DNA of 64,000 nucleotides from Amnibacterium flavum (GCF_003097495.1 NZ_QEOP01000001.1:1178001-1242000); one strand, 5' to 3'. Positions 1-8,491 are shown, counted from the first letter of the stretch. Notes: generated by a model not told the origin, from the sequence alone. Numbers and translations are program-made.

Positions 1-1
1 G

Positions 2-1210
2 TTCGGCCAGCTCCTCACCTACGTGCCGGGGGTGACCTGGACCGGCGTCGCCGTGAACGGCACCACCTACGTCTATCCCCCCGCGACGGGCACACGGCTC
101 CGGGACATCCACGTCTCGGGCGGCGGAACCTTCATCCGGTCCACGGACGTGGGCGTCTACGACTCGCTGTTCGAGGGCGGCCACTCGATCGACGGGATCC
201 AGGTCAAGGACTCGTCTCGAGTCACCCTGGAACGCAACGTCATCCGCGACTTCGACCAGAACGGATCGAGCGGGCTGCACGCGGACTGCGTGCAGGTGTT
301 CGACTCGAACTCGGTGACGGTGCGCGCGAACTCGATCTCGAACTGCTACAACGCGGGGATCATCGTCTCGGGCGGTGGTGGCGTCGGAGTCGACGGGCTC
401 CTCATCGAGTCCAACTTCATCCAGGGCTGCGTCGTGCGATCCAGCGACTGCGAGGTCGGCACCGTCATCGACGCGCGTCTCGACATCTCCCAAGACGTCG
501 TGATCCGCAACAACATGCTGTTGAACGGTCCGGTGAGGATCGCCTCGACTCCCGGAGCGTCGTTCGACCGCAACGTGATCGACTACCTGTCGAGCTGCGA
601 CTCGGCGATCACCAACTCGATCGTCGCCCGCTGGAACACGGGGATGTGCGCGACCCCCGACGCGATCGGCAGCAACGGCAACCGGGTCGGTACCGTCGAG
701 GTCGTCGACGCGGCCGCCGGCGACCTGCACGTGGTCGACATCGCCCAAGTCAGCATCAACCCCAGTGGAGGAGTGCCGGCTGCGCGCGACTTCGACGGGC
801 AGGCCATGCGCGGCGAGCTCGCCGGCGCCGATGATCCCGAGGGTGCCGGCCCCGCCCGGCCGCCCGTCGGCGGCGGCAGTGGCGGGGGAGTGGATGTGCC
901 GTCCACACCGTCCGATCAGACGGGCCCGACCGTGGCGATCCTCGACGGCGAGAGCGTCGACTGGTCCCTCGCATCGACCGACCCCGTTTCGCTGTCCGTC
1001 GAGGCGAACGACGACTCCGGGGTGACGAGCGTCCGCCTGGCATGGGGACGTTTCAGCGCCCCCCTCGACGAGGGCGAGGACGGCATCTGGTCTCTGTCGG
1101 CCCCGATCACCGGCGTTCCCGAAGGCACCTACGAGGTGGTCGCCGTCGCCCGTGACAGCAACGGCAACGTATCGATCAGCGAACCGATCTCCGTCTCAGT
1201 AGGTCCTTGA
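2..1210 (+). CDS. Right-handed beta-helix protein with Ig-like C-terminus, 5' truncated
   Basis: The frame is open from base 2 and the first GTG (base 23) lies inside the fold, so the true start is upstream of the window. The visible part carries beta-helix rungs of the pectate-lyase type, recognisable as repeats such as VTLERNVIRDF, VTVRANSISNC, LLIESNFIQGC and VVIRNNMLLNG. A Gly/Pro/Ser-rich linker follows and then about 90 residues resembling a bacterial Ig-like domain (ESVDWSLASTDPVSLSVEA, ending EPISVSVGP). Such proteins are usually secreted and bind or cleave polysaccharide; no catalytic residue can be assigned here. The next gene starts at the stop codon (TTGA overlap), so the two are probably translated together. 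Substrate unknown; proteins of this kind are common in exopolysaccharide loci. Confidence 0.75.
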   Translation, partial: FGQLLTYVPGVTWTGVAVNGTTYVYPPATGTRLRDIHVSGGGTFIRSTDVGVYDSLFEGGHSIDGIQVKDSSRVTLERNVIRDFDQNGSSGLHADCVQVFDSNSVTVRANSISNCYNAGIIVSGGGGVGVDGLLIESNFIQGCVVRSSDCEVGTVIDARLDISQDVVIRNNMLLNGPVRIASTPGASFDRNVIDYLSSCDSAITNSIVARWNTGMCATPDAIGSNGNRVGTVEVVDAAAGDLHVVDIAQVSINPSGGVPAARDFDGQAMRGELAGADDPEGAGPARPPVGGGSGGGVDVPSTPSDQTGPTVAILDGESVDWSLASTDPVSLSVEANDDSGVTSVRLAWGRFSAPLDEGEDGIWSLSAPITGVPEGTYEVVAVARDSNGNVSISEPISVSVGP

Positions 1211-1788
1211 GCCCGTCGCCCGTGTCCGCGGCGAGAACAGGGTCGCGGCGGGTCCGGACCCTCGCCCGGGTCGCGGTCGGGGCGCTCGGCGCGGTCCTCG
1301 TGTGGGTCATCGCGGGCCTGCCGGTCTTCGTGTTCCCCGTCGAGGAGAAGCCGGCGAAAGCCGATGTCGTGCTGGTGATCGGTCCGGTCGACCCGTGGCG
1401 GATGCGGATGGCCGATCAGCTGCTCGACGCCGACGTCTCGGACAACCTCCTCGTCTCCGCACCCACGGAGGGGATCCCCAAGATTCCCGAGTGCGTCGAC
1501 GACGGCCGGGAGGACACGGCCGTCCACTGCGAGCAGCCCGCACCCTTCACCACCCGCGGTGAGGCCAGATACCTGGCCCGCGAGATGGAGGAGAACGGCT
1601 GGTCGACGGCGATCGTGATCACCGCGACTCCGCACATCGCTCGGACACGGATGCTCATGGACCGCTGCGTTCCGGACGGAGTGTCGGTCATGGGGGATGA
1701 GCCGGGCTACGACCTCACCGATTGGGGTTTCGAGTACGTGTACCAGACGGCGGCGTTCGCCAAGGCAGCGGTTCTGCAGGGCTGCTGA
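1207..1788 (+). CDS. YdcF/SanA-like (DUF218) membrane-anchored protein
   Basis: 193 residues if the TTG at 1207 is used; a GTG at 1222 is the alternative. One N-terminal membrane segment (about residues 20-42, VAVGALGAVLVWVIAGLPVF) is followed by a DUF218/YdcF-type alpha/beta domain: an initial ADVVLVIG strand, a middle TRGEARYLAREM helix, and the VITATPHIARTRM motif typical of the family (usually S/T-x-x-H-x-x-R). Members such as ElyC and SanA work in envelope polysaccharide or peptidoglycan metabolism, but their chemistry is poorly defined. The gene overlaps the preceding beta-helix gene by four bases, which points to translational coupling. Its place beside a pyruvyl transferase supports a role in surface glycan assembly. 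The family call is from motif pattern; the exact function is unknown. Confidence 0.75.
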   Translation: MSPSPVSAARTGSRRVRTLARVAVGALGAVLVWVIAGLPVFVFPVEEKPAKADVVLVIGPVDPWRMRMADQLLDADVSDNLLVSAPTEGIPKIPECVDDGREDTAVHCEQPAPFTTRGEARYLAREMEENGWSTAIVITATPHIARTRMLMDRCVPDGVSVMGDEPGYDLTDWGFEYVYQTAAFAKAAVLQGC

Positions 1789-1792
1789 CCGG

Positions 1793-2593
1793 TCAGGCCC
1801 TGTTCGACCACAGGTCGTAGGGGAATGCGCCCAGCAGCGGCCCGGACGACCAGACGGGCGGACGCTCTCCGCCGAGTGCGATCGCCTCGTCCACCGACGA
1901 CGCAGTCCGGTAGTCGTCCCGGCCCGTTCCTGCGTAGTAGTCGTCGTACTTGAACGGCGGCTCGACCGTCGGCTTCACGAGACGTGCGGGCACCCCGTAC
2001 GCCTCGGCGATGATGATGCCGTGCAGCGACGATCCGACCACCAGGTCGCTCGAGGCGATGATCGCGAGCACCTCCCAGAGATCCGAGCGGGGATCCACCA
2101 CCCGGCGGTCGCGGGACGTACTTGAGTGGTCCCGGAGATTCGGGATGATCGCGACGCCGCCCCTGCGGGATGACGCGGGGAGCTTCTCGCGCGGCCACAG
2201 CTCCGCCACGAGGAGACCGGGGTCTCCGTAGATCTCGGGCACCGAGATGCCGCGATCGAGCAGGTACGAACGGGTCCGAGGGCCTCTGACCGCTCGAACG
2301 TCGAGGTCGCGGTACTTCGGGGTCTCGCCGAGGGTCTTACCGTTGACCCCGGTTCCCCACACCGTGTCGCCGTCGTTCGCGAACTGGAGGACGGACCCGA
2401 CCGACAGCAGAGTGGTGTCGCGTACCGCAGCCGACTCCTCGATCCCACGTCGGGCGAGCAGCTCGCGCACGATGATGGGCCCGAGAAGGTCGCCGAAGTT
2501 GTTCAGCGGTTTGCGGAAGGGGAGCCGACGCCCGATCCGCCCGCGGAAGGCGGGGCCGTCGGGGTTCCAGTGGAACAGCTCGACCGTCGCCAT
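1793..2593 (-). CDS. Polysaccharide pyruvyl transferase family protein
   Basis: 266 residues. The PF04230-type fold is shown by the N-terminal NNFGDLLGPIIVRELL segment (family N-x-GD), the central VGSVLQFANDGDTVWGTG, YGDPGLLV, and the C-terminal SSDLVVGSSLHGIIIAEAYGVP, which is the hallmark S-x-R/L-H-x-x-x-x-A-x-x-x-G-x-P motif. These enzymes transfer pyruvate from phosphoenolpyruvate to a sugar, giving a ketal that adds negative charge to cell-wall or exopolysaccharide. It is convergent with the YdcF-like gene, only four bases between stops, so it probably belongs to the same locus although on the other strand. ATG start with a modest AAGG upstream. Acceptor sugar unknown. Confidence 0.88.
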   Translation of the reverse strand: MATVELFHWNPDGPAFRGRIGRRLPFRKPLNNFGDLLGPIIVRELLARRGIEESAAVRDTTLLSVGSVLQFANDGDTVWGTGVNGKTLGETPKYRDLDVRAVRGPRTRSYLLDRGISVPEIYGDPGLLVAELWPREKLPASSRRGGVAIIPNLRDHSSTSRDRRVVDPRSDLWEVLAIIASSDLVVGSSLHGIIIAEAYGVPARLVKPTVEPPFKYDDYYAGTGRDDYRTASSVDEAIALGGERPPVWSSGPLLGAFPYDLWSNRA

Positions 2594-2714
2594 CAGGCGA
2601 CCTTCGACGGGGTTCGAGCGCTCGCCAGAGCGGCGCGTGGAGTCTGACCTGGTCGTCCGGAGGCGTTGGGCACCTGATAACGCTAGCGGTGCAGGCGCCC
2701 AACCTCCTCGACGG

Positions 2715-3896
2715 TCAGACGAACGCGGCCTGGCCCGTGATCTTGCGGCCCACGATGAGGGTGTTCATCTCACGCGTGCCTTCATAGGAGTAGATCGCCT
2801 CGGCGTCGGCCATGTGGCGGGCGACACCGTGGTCGAGGACGATGCCGTTCCCGCCGAGCGCCTCACGGCACAGCCCGACTGTCTCGCGCATCGCCGATGT
2901 GGCGTAGGCCTTGGCGAGGGCGGCGTGCTCGTCCGTCTGCTTACCCTCGTCGAGGAGCTGCGAGACACGCACGACCATGCCGAGCGACGCGGTGATGTTG
3001 CTGAGCGCCTTCACGAGCATGTTCTGGACCAACTGGTGCGAGGCGATCGGCTTGCCGAACTGGATCCGCTCTCCCGTGTACTTCACGGCAGCCTCGTAGG
3101 CGCCGATCGCGTTGCCCACGGCCGCCCATGCCACCTCCGCGCGCGTCAGACGGAGCACCTTCGCGGTGTCGCGGAAGCTGTTGGCGTTCTGCAGACGGTT
3201 GCTCTCGGGGACGCGAACGTTCTCGAGCACGATGTCGGCGTTCTGGACGATGCGGAGGCTCTGCTTGCGCTCGATCTTCGTCGCCGTGTAGCCGGGCGTC
3301 GAGGTGGGGACGATGAAGCCCTTCACCTGACCGTCCTCGGCGCTCTTGGCCCAGATGACGGTGATGTCGCTCCACGTCGCGTTGCCGATCCAGCGCTTCG
3401 ATCCGTTGAGGATCCAATCGTCGCCGTCCCGGGTCGCGACGGTGCGCAGCCCCTGTGCCGAATCGGAGCCCGACAGCGGCTCCGTGAGTCCGAATGCTCC
3501 GATGACGTCGGCCGCCGCCATCTTCGGCAGCCATTCTCGACGTTGCGTCTCGTCGCCCCCGATGCTGATGGAACCCATCGCGAGTCCGTTCTGAACGCCG
3601 ACGAATGTGGCGACCGATGCATCGATGCGGGCGAGTTCGAGAGCGACCCAGCCGCGGAAGACCGCCGAGTTCTCGAACGGCTTCGTCTCCTCCCACGGCA
3701 TCGCGAAGATCCCCTGCTCGGCGAGCGGCTTCACGATCTGGGTGGGGAACTCCGCCCGCTCCCAGTAGTCGTCGACGATGGGGCGGACGTCACGCTCGAG
3801 ATAGTCGCGGAGATCGGCGAGCACCGCCTTCTCGCGGTCGGCCAGCGCTTCGCTGTAGCCGTAGAAATCGCTGACCAGCGGGGTGTAATCCGTCAT
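2715..3896 (-). CDS. Acyl-CoA dehydrogenase, glutaryl-CoA dehydrogenase-like
   Basis: 393 residues from the ATG at 3896, chosen because GGAG lies five to eight bases upstream; longer in-frame starts lack this. All three acyl-CoA dehydrogenase regions are present: helical N-terminus (DYLERDVRPIVDDYW), the FAD/substrate middle domain (GAFGLTEPLSGSD, then GSKRWIGNATWSD), and the C-terminal helices with LGGNGIVLDHGVARHMADAEAIYSYEGT. The glutamate in YEGT is the catalytic base used by glutaryl-CoA-type members. Expected reaction: FAD-dependent alpha,beta-dehydrogenation of a short or dicarboxylic acyl-CoA, with possible decarboxylation. No electron-transfer flavoprotein gene is nearby. The gene is divergent from manA with a 119-base gap. 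Confidence 0.92.
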   Translation of the reverse strand: MTDYTPLVSDFYGYSEALADREKAVLADLRDYLERDVRPIVDDYWERAEFPTQIVKPLAEQGIFAMPWEETKPFENSAVFRGWVALELARIDASVATFVGVQNGLAMGSISIGGDETQRREWLPKMAAADVIGAFGLTEPLSGSDSAQGLRTVATRDGDDWILNGSKRWIGNATWSDITVIWAKSAEDGQVKGFIVPTSTPGYTATKIERKQSLRIVQNADIVLENVRVPESNRLQNANSFRDTAKVLRLTRAEVAWAAVGNAIGAYEAAVKYTGERIQFGKPIASHQLVQNMLVKALSNITASLGMVVRVSQLLDEGKQTDEHAALAKAYATSAMRETVGLCREALGGNGIVLDHGVARHMADAEAIYSYEGTREMNTLIVGRKITGQAAFV

Positions 3897-4015
3897 CTTC
3901 GCTCCAGTGCTCGGTTCGGCCGCAACGCCATCGGCCGCACCGAGGCTAATCGCCTCGGGGAGACGCACAAACCCGATTGGTAGGTTGGGATAAGCCGACG
4001 GCGAGGAGACGGAAC

Positions 4016-5266
4016 ATGTTTGTGGGCATCACCAACACCCCCCGCGATTACGCGTGGGGTTCCACCACTGCGATCGCGGAGCTCCTCGGCACCACCCCGT
4101 CGGGGGGGCCCGAGGCGGAGCTCTGGTTCGGCGCCCACCGCCTATCGCCGTCGCGCATCCTCGACCCGGCTTCGGTGGGCGGCTACGAGACCCTCGACGC
4201 CTGGATCGCTGCAGATCCCGACACCACCCTCGGGGTCGACCGGTCGGACGACAGGCTCAGCTTCCTGCTCAAGGTCCTCGCCGCCGATGCGCCCCTCTCC
4301 ATCCAGGCGCACCCGTCGACGGAACAGGCCGAGGAGGGCTTCGCCCGCGAAGATGAGGCCGGAGTCCCGCTCGACTCCTCCGACCGCAACTACAAGGACC
4401 GACTGGCCAAGCCCGAACTCACCCTGGCGCTCAGCCCCACCTTCGAGGTTCTTGCCGGATTCCGCGAGATCGCGACGACCCGGATGCTCGTCGCGGAGCT
4501 CGTCGCGACCGCGACGGTGCTCTCCGAGAAGAACAGGCCGCCTCTCGAGGCCCTCGGCCGAGTCCTTGCCGGCGAGGACCCGCTCAAGAACGCGGTCGAG
4601 TGGGGCTTCGATGGCAGCGACTCGGCGGCCGCGCTCATCGCCGCCATCGCCGAGACCAGTGATCGCATGCCCTCGAACTCGAGCTTCGCACGCGAGTACG
4701 CCACCCTCGCGGACCTCGGCCGACGTCACCCCGGCGACCCCGGGATCCTCGTCGCCCTGCTGCTCAACCGCATCTCGATCGCGCAGGGCCGATCGGTGTA
4801 CCTTCCGGCGCGCAATGTTCACGCCTACCTCGAAGGACTCGCCGTCGAGATCATGGGCGCGTCGGATAACGTCCTGCGCGGAGGCCTGACGCCCAAGCAC
4901 GTCGATTCCGACGAGCTCGTGAGGGTGGTCCGCTGGGACCCGCTCCCGCCGCCGCTGTTCACCTCCGAAGAGGTCGCTCCCGGCGTCGAGGTGTTCCGAC
5001 CCGATGTCCCCGATTTTGCGCTCGCCCGGATCGCCGTCGGCGATGCCGGGGCGCTGCACGGCTACCAGAACACCGGTGCCGAATTCGCGGAGTTCGCTCC
5101 CCGGGGTCCCGCCATCGTGTTGGTGACGGAAGGCGAATTGGCCGTCGAAGGAGCGCGCTCGAGCACGACGATCAGGAGAGGCGAGGCCGTCTTCGTCACC
5201 CCCGACGAAGAAGTCCTGCGTTTCAGCGGATCCGGGATCGCGTTCGTCGCGTCGGCGAACCGCTGA
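4016..5266 (+). CDS. manA: Mannose-6-phosphate isomerase, class I
   Basis: 416 residues. The ATG at 4016 is preceded by GAGGAG eight bases away, favouring it over an upstream in-frame ATG at 3977. Type I phosphomannose isomerase features are clear: NTPRDYAWGS at the N-terminus, AELWFGAHRLSPS, the zinc-site region LSIQAHPSTEQAEEGF, KPELTLALSPTFEVLAGFR, and the second cupin SVYLPARNVHAYLEGLAVEIMGASDNVLRGGLTPKHVD. The enzyme interconverts mannose-6-phosphate and fructose-6-phosphate, feeding GDP-mannose for glycans and mannolipids or allowing mannose use. Closeness to galE and the polysaccharide locus fits supply of nucleotide sugars. Single-gene unit; divergent from the acyl-CoA dehydrogenase. 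Confidence 0.95.
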   Translation: MFVGITNTPRDYAWGSTTAIAELLGTTPSGGPEAELWFGAHRLSPSRILDPASVGGYETLDAWIAADPDTTLGVDRSDDRLSFLLKVLAADAPLSIQAHPSTEQAEEGFAREDEAGVPLDSSDRNYKDRLAKPELTLALSPTFEVLAGFREIATTRMLVAELVATATVLSEKNRPPLEALGRVLAGEDPLKNAVEWGFDGSDSAAALIAAIAETSDRMPSNSSFAREYATLADLGRRHPGDPGILVALLLNRISIAQGRSVYLPARNVHAYLEGLAVEIMGASDNVLRGGLTPKHVDSDELVRVVRWDPLPPPLFTSEEVAPGVEVFRPDVPDFALARIAVGDAGALHGYQNTGAEFAEFAPRGPAIVLVTEGELAVEGARSSTTIRRGEAVFVTPDEEVLRFSGSGIAFVASANR

Positions 5267-5443
5267 TCAGCCGGCGACGATCTCGCGCGTCGACGGCGGT
5301 GTGTAGGTCGAGAGGGATCGAATGAATTCGCTATCCCCCCGATCGATCTCGGCGATGTGCACCGCGCGACCGATCACGACACTGAGTAGCACGGCTATCA
5401 CCGCCCACACGAGAATCACTACTGCTACGAGCCCCCAAAGCAT
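5267..5443 (-). CDS. Small single-pass membrane protein, unknown
   Basis: The plausible product is about 58 residues from an ATG at 5443, or about 63 from a GTG at 5458 that has a purine-rich GGGGG stretch upstream; the frame stays open to 5575 but that extension has no clear start signal. A strong hydrophobic segment (MLWGLVAVVILVWAVIAVLL) is followed by a short cytoplasm-like tail with mixed charge (HIAEIDRGDSEFIRSLSTYTPP). I recognise no family. It is convergent with manA, the two stops being adjacent. It could be a small membrane regulator; the start is uncertain. Confidence 0.45.
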   Translation of the reverse strand: MLWGLVAVVILVWAVIAVLLSVVIGRAVHIAEIDRGDSEFIRSLSTYTPPSTREIVAG

Positions 5444-5629
5444 GAAGTAATGGTCCACCCTTAGTGCCCCCGGCAAGTACCCCCAATATGGGTGTGTCGC
5501 GCTGAAATGCCTGAATTTCAGCGGTAATGGGGGGCATTCCGGTGCCAATCGCCACCGGCGCGGGATATCCGCCACGCCACGGTCGGCTACATGGGGCGGT
5601 GTCCGCGTTCCTTTCGACGTCCGATCGGA

Positions 5630-6652
5630 TCAGACGCGGTTCAGCGCCGGCTCGTCGAGGTAGCTGAAAGTGCGCCGATACGCCTGCGGACTCGTCTTCA
5701 GCACCTTCACGAAATGGTGACGCATCACAGCGGCCGACCCGAATCCCGTGATCTGAGCGATCTGCTCCAGGGGGGTGTCGGTCTCCTCGAGCAGCTGCTG
5801 GGCCCGGATCAGTCGCTGCCGGTTGAGCCAGGCCGCGGGGGTCGCGCCGATCTCGGCGCGGAAGCGCCTTGCGAAGGTCCGCGTCGACATCAGCGCCTTG
5901 CGGGCGAGCTGTTCGATGCCGAGGTCCTGGCCGAGGTTCTCGAGCATCCAGTCGACGACGTCGGCGAAGGAGTCGGACCTCGTCTCGGGCACGGGCTGCG
6001 CGATGTACTGCGACTGGCCGCCGTCGCGCTGCGGCGGGACGACCATGCGCCGGGCGATCACGTTCGCCGCGGCGGCGCCCAGCTCCTTGCGGACGATGTG
6101 CAGGGCCGCATCGATGCCCGCAGCGGTGCCGGCTCCGGTGACGATGTTCTCGTCCTCGACGAAGAGCACGTCGGGGTCCACCTCGATCGCGGGATAGCGG
6201 GTCGCGAGCTTGTCCGCGTACATCCAGTGGGTCGTGGCCCGACGGCCGTCGAGCACGCCCGCCTCCGCCAATTGGAACGCGCCGCTGCAGACGCTCAGCA
6301 CGTAGGCGCCGCGCGCCGCCGTCGAGCGGATCAGGTCGAGCACCCTCTCGTCGAACCCGCCGGAGGTGAACCTCTCACCCGACGCGAGACCGGCCGTGCT
6401 GCGCTCGCCGCGCGGGACGGAATAGGCGGGGATCGCGATGAGGTCCGCGTCGGCGGCGGCGTCGAATCCCTCCTCGACGATCATCGTCAGGCCGTGCGCG
6501 ACCGGAACGGGGCCGGGCTCGGCTGTGACGACGTGGAAGTCGAACGCAGGGCCGCCCATGTCGGTCCGGTCGAGCCCGAAGACCTCGCAGACCACCCCGA
6601 ACTCGAACTGGGCCATACCGGGGAGAGCGATGACCGCGACCTTCTTCAACAA
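5630..6652 (-). CDS. GlxA family transcriptional regulator (DJ-1/PfpI + AraC HTH)
   Basis: About 340 residues from the TTG at 6652, chosen because GGAG lies six bases upstream and because the longer frame (GTG at 6706) would start inside a perfect palindrome that looks like an operator. The N-terminal DJ-1/PfpI-like domain begins LKKVAVIALPGMAQFEFGVVCEVFG and has the nucleophile-elbow cysteine in YVLSVCSGAFQLA followed by ATTHW. The C-terminal AraC-type DNA-binding domain runs from SFADVVDWMLENLGQDLGIEQLA to GFGSAAVMRHHFVKVLKTSPQAYRR. Members of this family (GlxA, ArgR of Pseudomonas, AdpA) sense small nitrogen compounds or act as global activators. No obvious target operon is adjacent, so the ligand cannot be inferred. 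Confidence 0.9.
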   Translation of the reverse strand: MLKKVAVIALPGMAQFEFGVVCEVFGLDRTDMGGPAFDFHVVTAEPGPVPVAHGLTMIVEEGFDAAADADLIAIPAYSVPRGERSTAGLASGERFTSGGFDERVLDLIRSTAARGAYVLSVCSGAFQLAEAGVLDGRRATTHWMYADKLATRYPAIEVDPDVLFVEDENIVTGAGTAAGIDAALHIVRKELGAAAANVIARRMVVPPQRDGGQSQYIAQPVPETRSDSFADVVDWMLENLGQDLGIEQLARKALMSTRTFARRFRAEIGATPAAWLNRQRLIRAQQLLEETDTPLEQIAQITGFGSAAVMRHHFVKVLKTSPQAYRRTFSYLDEPALNRV

Positions 6653-6696
6653 GACTGCTCCAGGGTGATGTGGCACGAAATGAACGGACACTGACG

Positions 6697-6718
6697 ATAC
6701 TGCCACTCGTGGCAGTAT
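6697..6718. promoter_or_regulatory. 22-bp perfect palindrome, probable operator of the GlxA-type gene
   Basis: Two 10-base arms, ATACTGCCAC and GTGGCAGTAT, are perfectly complementary around a central TC. It lies 45 bases upstream of the TTG start of the GlxA-type regulator, in the position expected for autoregulation. It also faces the small membrane protein gene at 6743. A dyad this perfect is unlikely by chance outside a terminator, and there is no T-run. Confidence 0.65.
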
Positions 6719-6742
6719 TTTCTAGATCATAGCTTTTGTGCC

Positions 6743-6889
6743 ATGTTCATTCTGCTGCTCGTTCTCCTTCTTCTGTCCGCAGTCGCGATCGCCCTCACGT
6801 TCCTCGCGCTCGAAGGTGATCCCCGTCCCACCCGACTCGGATCTCCCCGCAGCCACTGGAGTGAAATCGAGGATCCGCGGCGTCGATAA
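6743..6889 (+). CDS. 48-residue membrane peptide upstream of galE
   Basis: ATG at 6743 to TAA at 6889. The product starts with a continuous hydrophobic helix (MFILLLVLLLLSAVAIALTF) followed by a charged tail rich in Arg and Pro (EGDPRPTRLGSPRSHWSEIEDP). It ends nine bases before galE, so it may be cotranscribed, although galE also has its own -10 box inside the last codons. No family recognised. Codon use is ordinary for the window. It could instead be non-coding leader; confidence is moderate. Confidence 0.45.
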   Translation: MFILLLVLLLLSAVAIALTFLALEGDPRPTRLGSPRSHWSEIEDPRRR

Positions 6890-6892
6890 GCT
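6887..6892 (+). promoter_or_regulatory. -10 box for leaderless galE
   Basis: TAAGCT followed by six bases and the ATG of galE at 6899. The distance puts transcription start on the A of the start codon, and there is no Shine-Dalgarno sequence, so a leaderless mRNA is expected. Confidence 0.5.
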
Positions 6893-6898
6893 GAACGG

Positions 6899-7861
6899 AT
6901 GTCGTGGTTGGTCACCGGTGGAGCCGGATACATCGGGGCGCACGTCGTCCGTGCTTTCCAGAAGGCCGAGCTCGCGCCCGTGGTCCTCGACAATCTGTCG
7001 AGCGGAATCCGCGACTTCGTCCCATCCGACGTCCCGTTCGTCCGTGGCTCGATCCTCGACGGCGAGCTGATCGAGAACCTCATCGACGATCACGAGATCG
7101 AAGGGGTCGTGCACCTCGCGGGTTTCAAGTACGCGGGTGTCTCGGTGCAGAAGCCCCTGCTCACCTACTCGCAGAACGTCACCGGCACCGCCGTGCTGCT
7201 CGGCGCCATGGAGGCGCGCGGCGTCGACAAGATGGTCTTCTCCTCGAGTGCCGCGGTCTTCGGCAGTCCCGACGTCGACCTCGTCACGGAGGAGACCCCC
7301 ACGGGGCCCGAATCCCCCTACGGCGAATCGAAGCTCATCGGCGAATGGCTGCTGCGGGATCAGGGTGTCGCGACGGGCCTCAAGCACACGTCGCTCCGGT
7401 ACTTCAACGTCGTGGGCTCGGGCTATCCCGACCTGTACGACGCGAGCCCGCACAACCTCTTCCCGCTCGTCTTCGAGGCTCTCCTCCGCGGCGACGTCCC
7501 TCGCATCAACGGCGACGACTATCCGACTCCCGATGGCACCTGCGTGCGGGATTACATCCACGTGGCCGATCTCGCGGCGGCGCACGCGGCAGCCGCGCTT
7601 CGCCTGAGCACCGGCGAGGCCATCGAGACGGTCTACAACCTCGGCAGCGGCGACGGGGTCTCCGTTCGGCAGATCATGGATGCGATGGCGCGGGTCACGA
7701 GGATCGATTTCGAGCCGACCATCGCGACACGCCGAGCGGGCGATCCTGCGAGAATTGTTGCCTCCGGTGACAGGGCCTCGCGCGACCTCGGCTGGACCAT
7801 GAGGCACGACCTCGACGAGATGGTCCGCAGCGCGTGGGATGCACGCCGATCCGCGGAATGA
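6899..7861 (+). CDS. galE: UDP-glucose 4-epimerase
   Basis: 320 residues. Extended short-chain dehydrogenase fold: NAD-binding LVTGGAGYIGAH at residues 4-15, VVLDNLSSG, GVVHLAGFKYAGVSVQKPL (family AGxKAVGESV), catalytic serine region MVFSSSAAVFG, and the Tyr-x-x-x-Lys pair in SPYGESK. Later family blocks RYFNVVGS, GTCVRDYIHVADLAAAH and YNLGSGDGVSVRQ are intact. It interconverts UDP-glucose and UDP-galactose, providing galactose for envelope glycans. The ATG has a TANNNT box six bases upstream and no ribosome site, suggesting a leaderless transcript. Slightly shorter than many GalE proteins (about 330) but with no missing motif. Confidence 0.95.
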   Translation: MSWLVTGGAGYIGAHVVRAFQKAELAPVVLDNLSSGIRDFVPSDVPFVRGSILDGELIENLIDDHEIEGVVHLAGFKYAGVSVQKPLLTYSQNVTGTAVLLGAMEARGVDKMVFSSSAAVFGSPDVDLVTEETPTGPESPYGESKLIGEWLLRDQGVATGLKHTSLRYFNVVGSGYPDLYDASPHNLFPLVFEALLRGDVPRINGDDYPTPDGTCVRDYIHVADLAAAHAAAALRLSTGEAIETVYNLGSGDGVSVRQIMDAMARVTRIDFEPTIATRRAGDPARIVASGDRASRDLGWTMRHDLDEMVRSAWDARRSAE

Positions 7862-7995
7862 CGCGGACCTTCATCCTCTAGCTGAACGTTTTTCTGTGCA
7901 TAGCTTGTGTGCAGCTGATCGTGCACTGTGTTTCGCAGTCGTTAACGGCGCGCCTCGAGTTGCATCCCCGAGACCAGGGTCTAGGTTTCCGCCCC

Positions 7996-8024
7996 TTGAC
8001 GAACCCGAATGACACCGGTGTAAT
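7996..8024 (+). promoter_or_regulatory. Probable sigma-70-type promoter of the whiB2-like gene
   Basis: TTGACG (7996-8001) and TGTAAT (8019-8024) are separated by 17 bases, a near-consensus housekeeping promoter and one of the few good -35 boxes in this GC-rich window. Transcription would start about base 8031, leaving a leader of roughly 50 bases before the whiB start at 8080. Confidence 0.6.
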
Positions 8025-8079
8025 TATTGCAACGCACATCCGAGCACCCAGCTCGCCCGTGCATGGGGAGACTTCTGCA

Positions 8080-8403
8080 ATGACGATTTCGGAGATCAGG
8101 TCCGGGGTACCTGAAGACTGGTTCGTAGACCCGGTCCGACTTGGCGTACCCGGTGTGCGCAAGCGTGCCGACGCCGACGACGATGCCTTGGCGTGGCAGG
8201 CGGACTCGCTCTGCGCGCAGACCGACCCCGAGGCCTTCTTCCCCGAAAAGGGCGGTTCGACCCGCGAGGCGAAGAAGATCTGCACGAGCTGCGAGGTCAA
8301 GGCTCAGTGCCTCGAGTACGCGCTTCAGAACGATGAGCGCTTCGGAATCTGGGGCGGGCTCAGCGAGCGCGAGCGCCGCAAACTGCGCAAGCAGGCCGTC
8401 TAA
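8080..8403 (+). CDS. whiB2: WhiB-family iron-sulfur transcription factor, WhiB2 type
   Basis: 107 residues; ATG at 8080 with GGGGAG nine bases upstream. Four cysteines at about residues 45, 68, 71 and 77 (C-x22-C-x2-C-x5-C) match the [4Fe-4S] site of Wbl proteins, followed by the beta-turn GIWGG (89-93) and a basic C-terminus (SERERRKLRKQ) that contacts DNA. The partner glycosyltransferase/DUF5719/DUF3499 neighbourhood downstream is the usual setting of WhiB2/WhmD, needed for cell division and septation in mycobacteria and streptomycetes. The symbol rests on this context and on length; the WhiB family call itself is firm. Confidence 0.9.
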   Translation: MTISEIRSGVPEDWFVDPVRLGVPGVRKRADADDDALAWQADSLCAQTDPEAFFPEKGGSTREAKKICTSCEVKAQCLEYALQNDERFGIWGGLSERERRKLRKQAV

Positions 8404-8491
8404 CGGGTCGCTCGTCGACAGCGCGACGTCAGCGGTGCTGGCGATAAGCGCAGCCAGCGCGTGTCACATGAGGTGCCGTCAGATCGGCACG

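Noticed and set aside
1-2593. Complete exopolysaccharide gene cluster
   Set aside because: Only three genes of the border are visible and no glycosyltransferase, flippase or polymerase; calling a full cluster would go beyond the sequence.
5459-5575. Extension of the small membrane protein at 5267-5443 to base 5575
   Set aside because: The frame is open, but the extra 44 residues contain no start signal of note and are not membrane- or domain-like; the region more likely carries its promoter.
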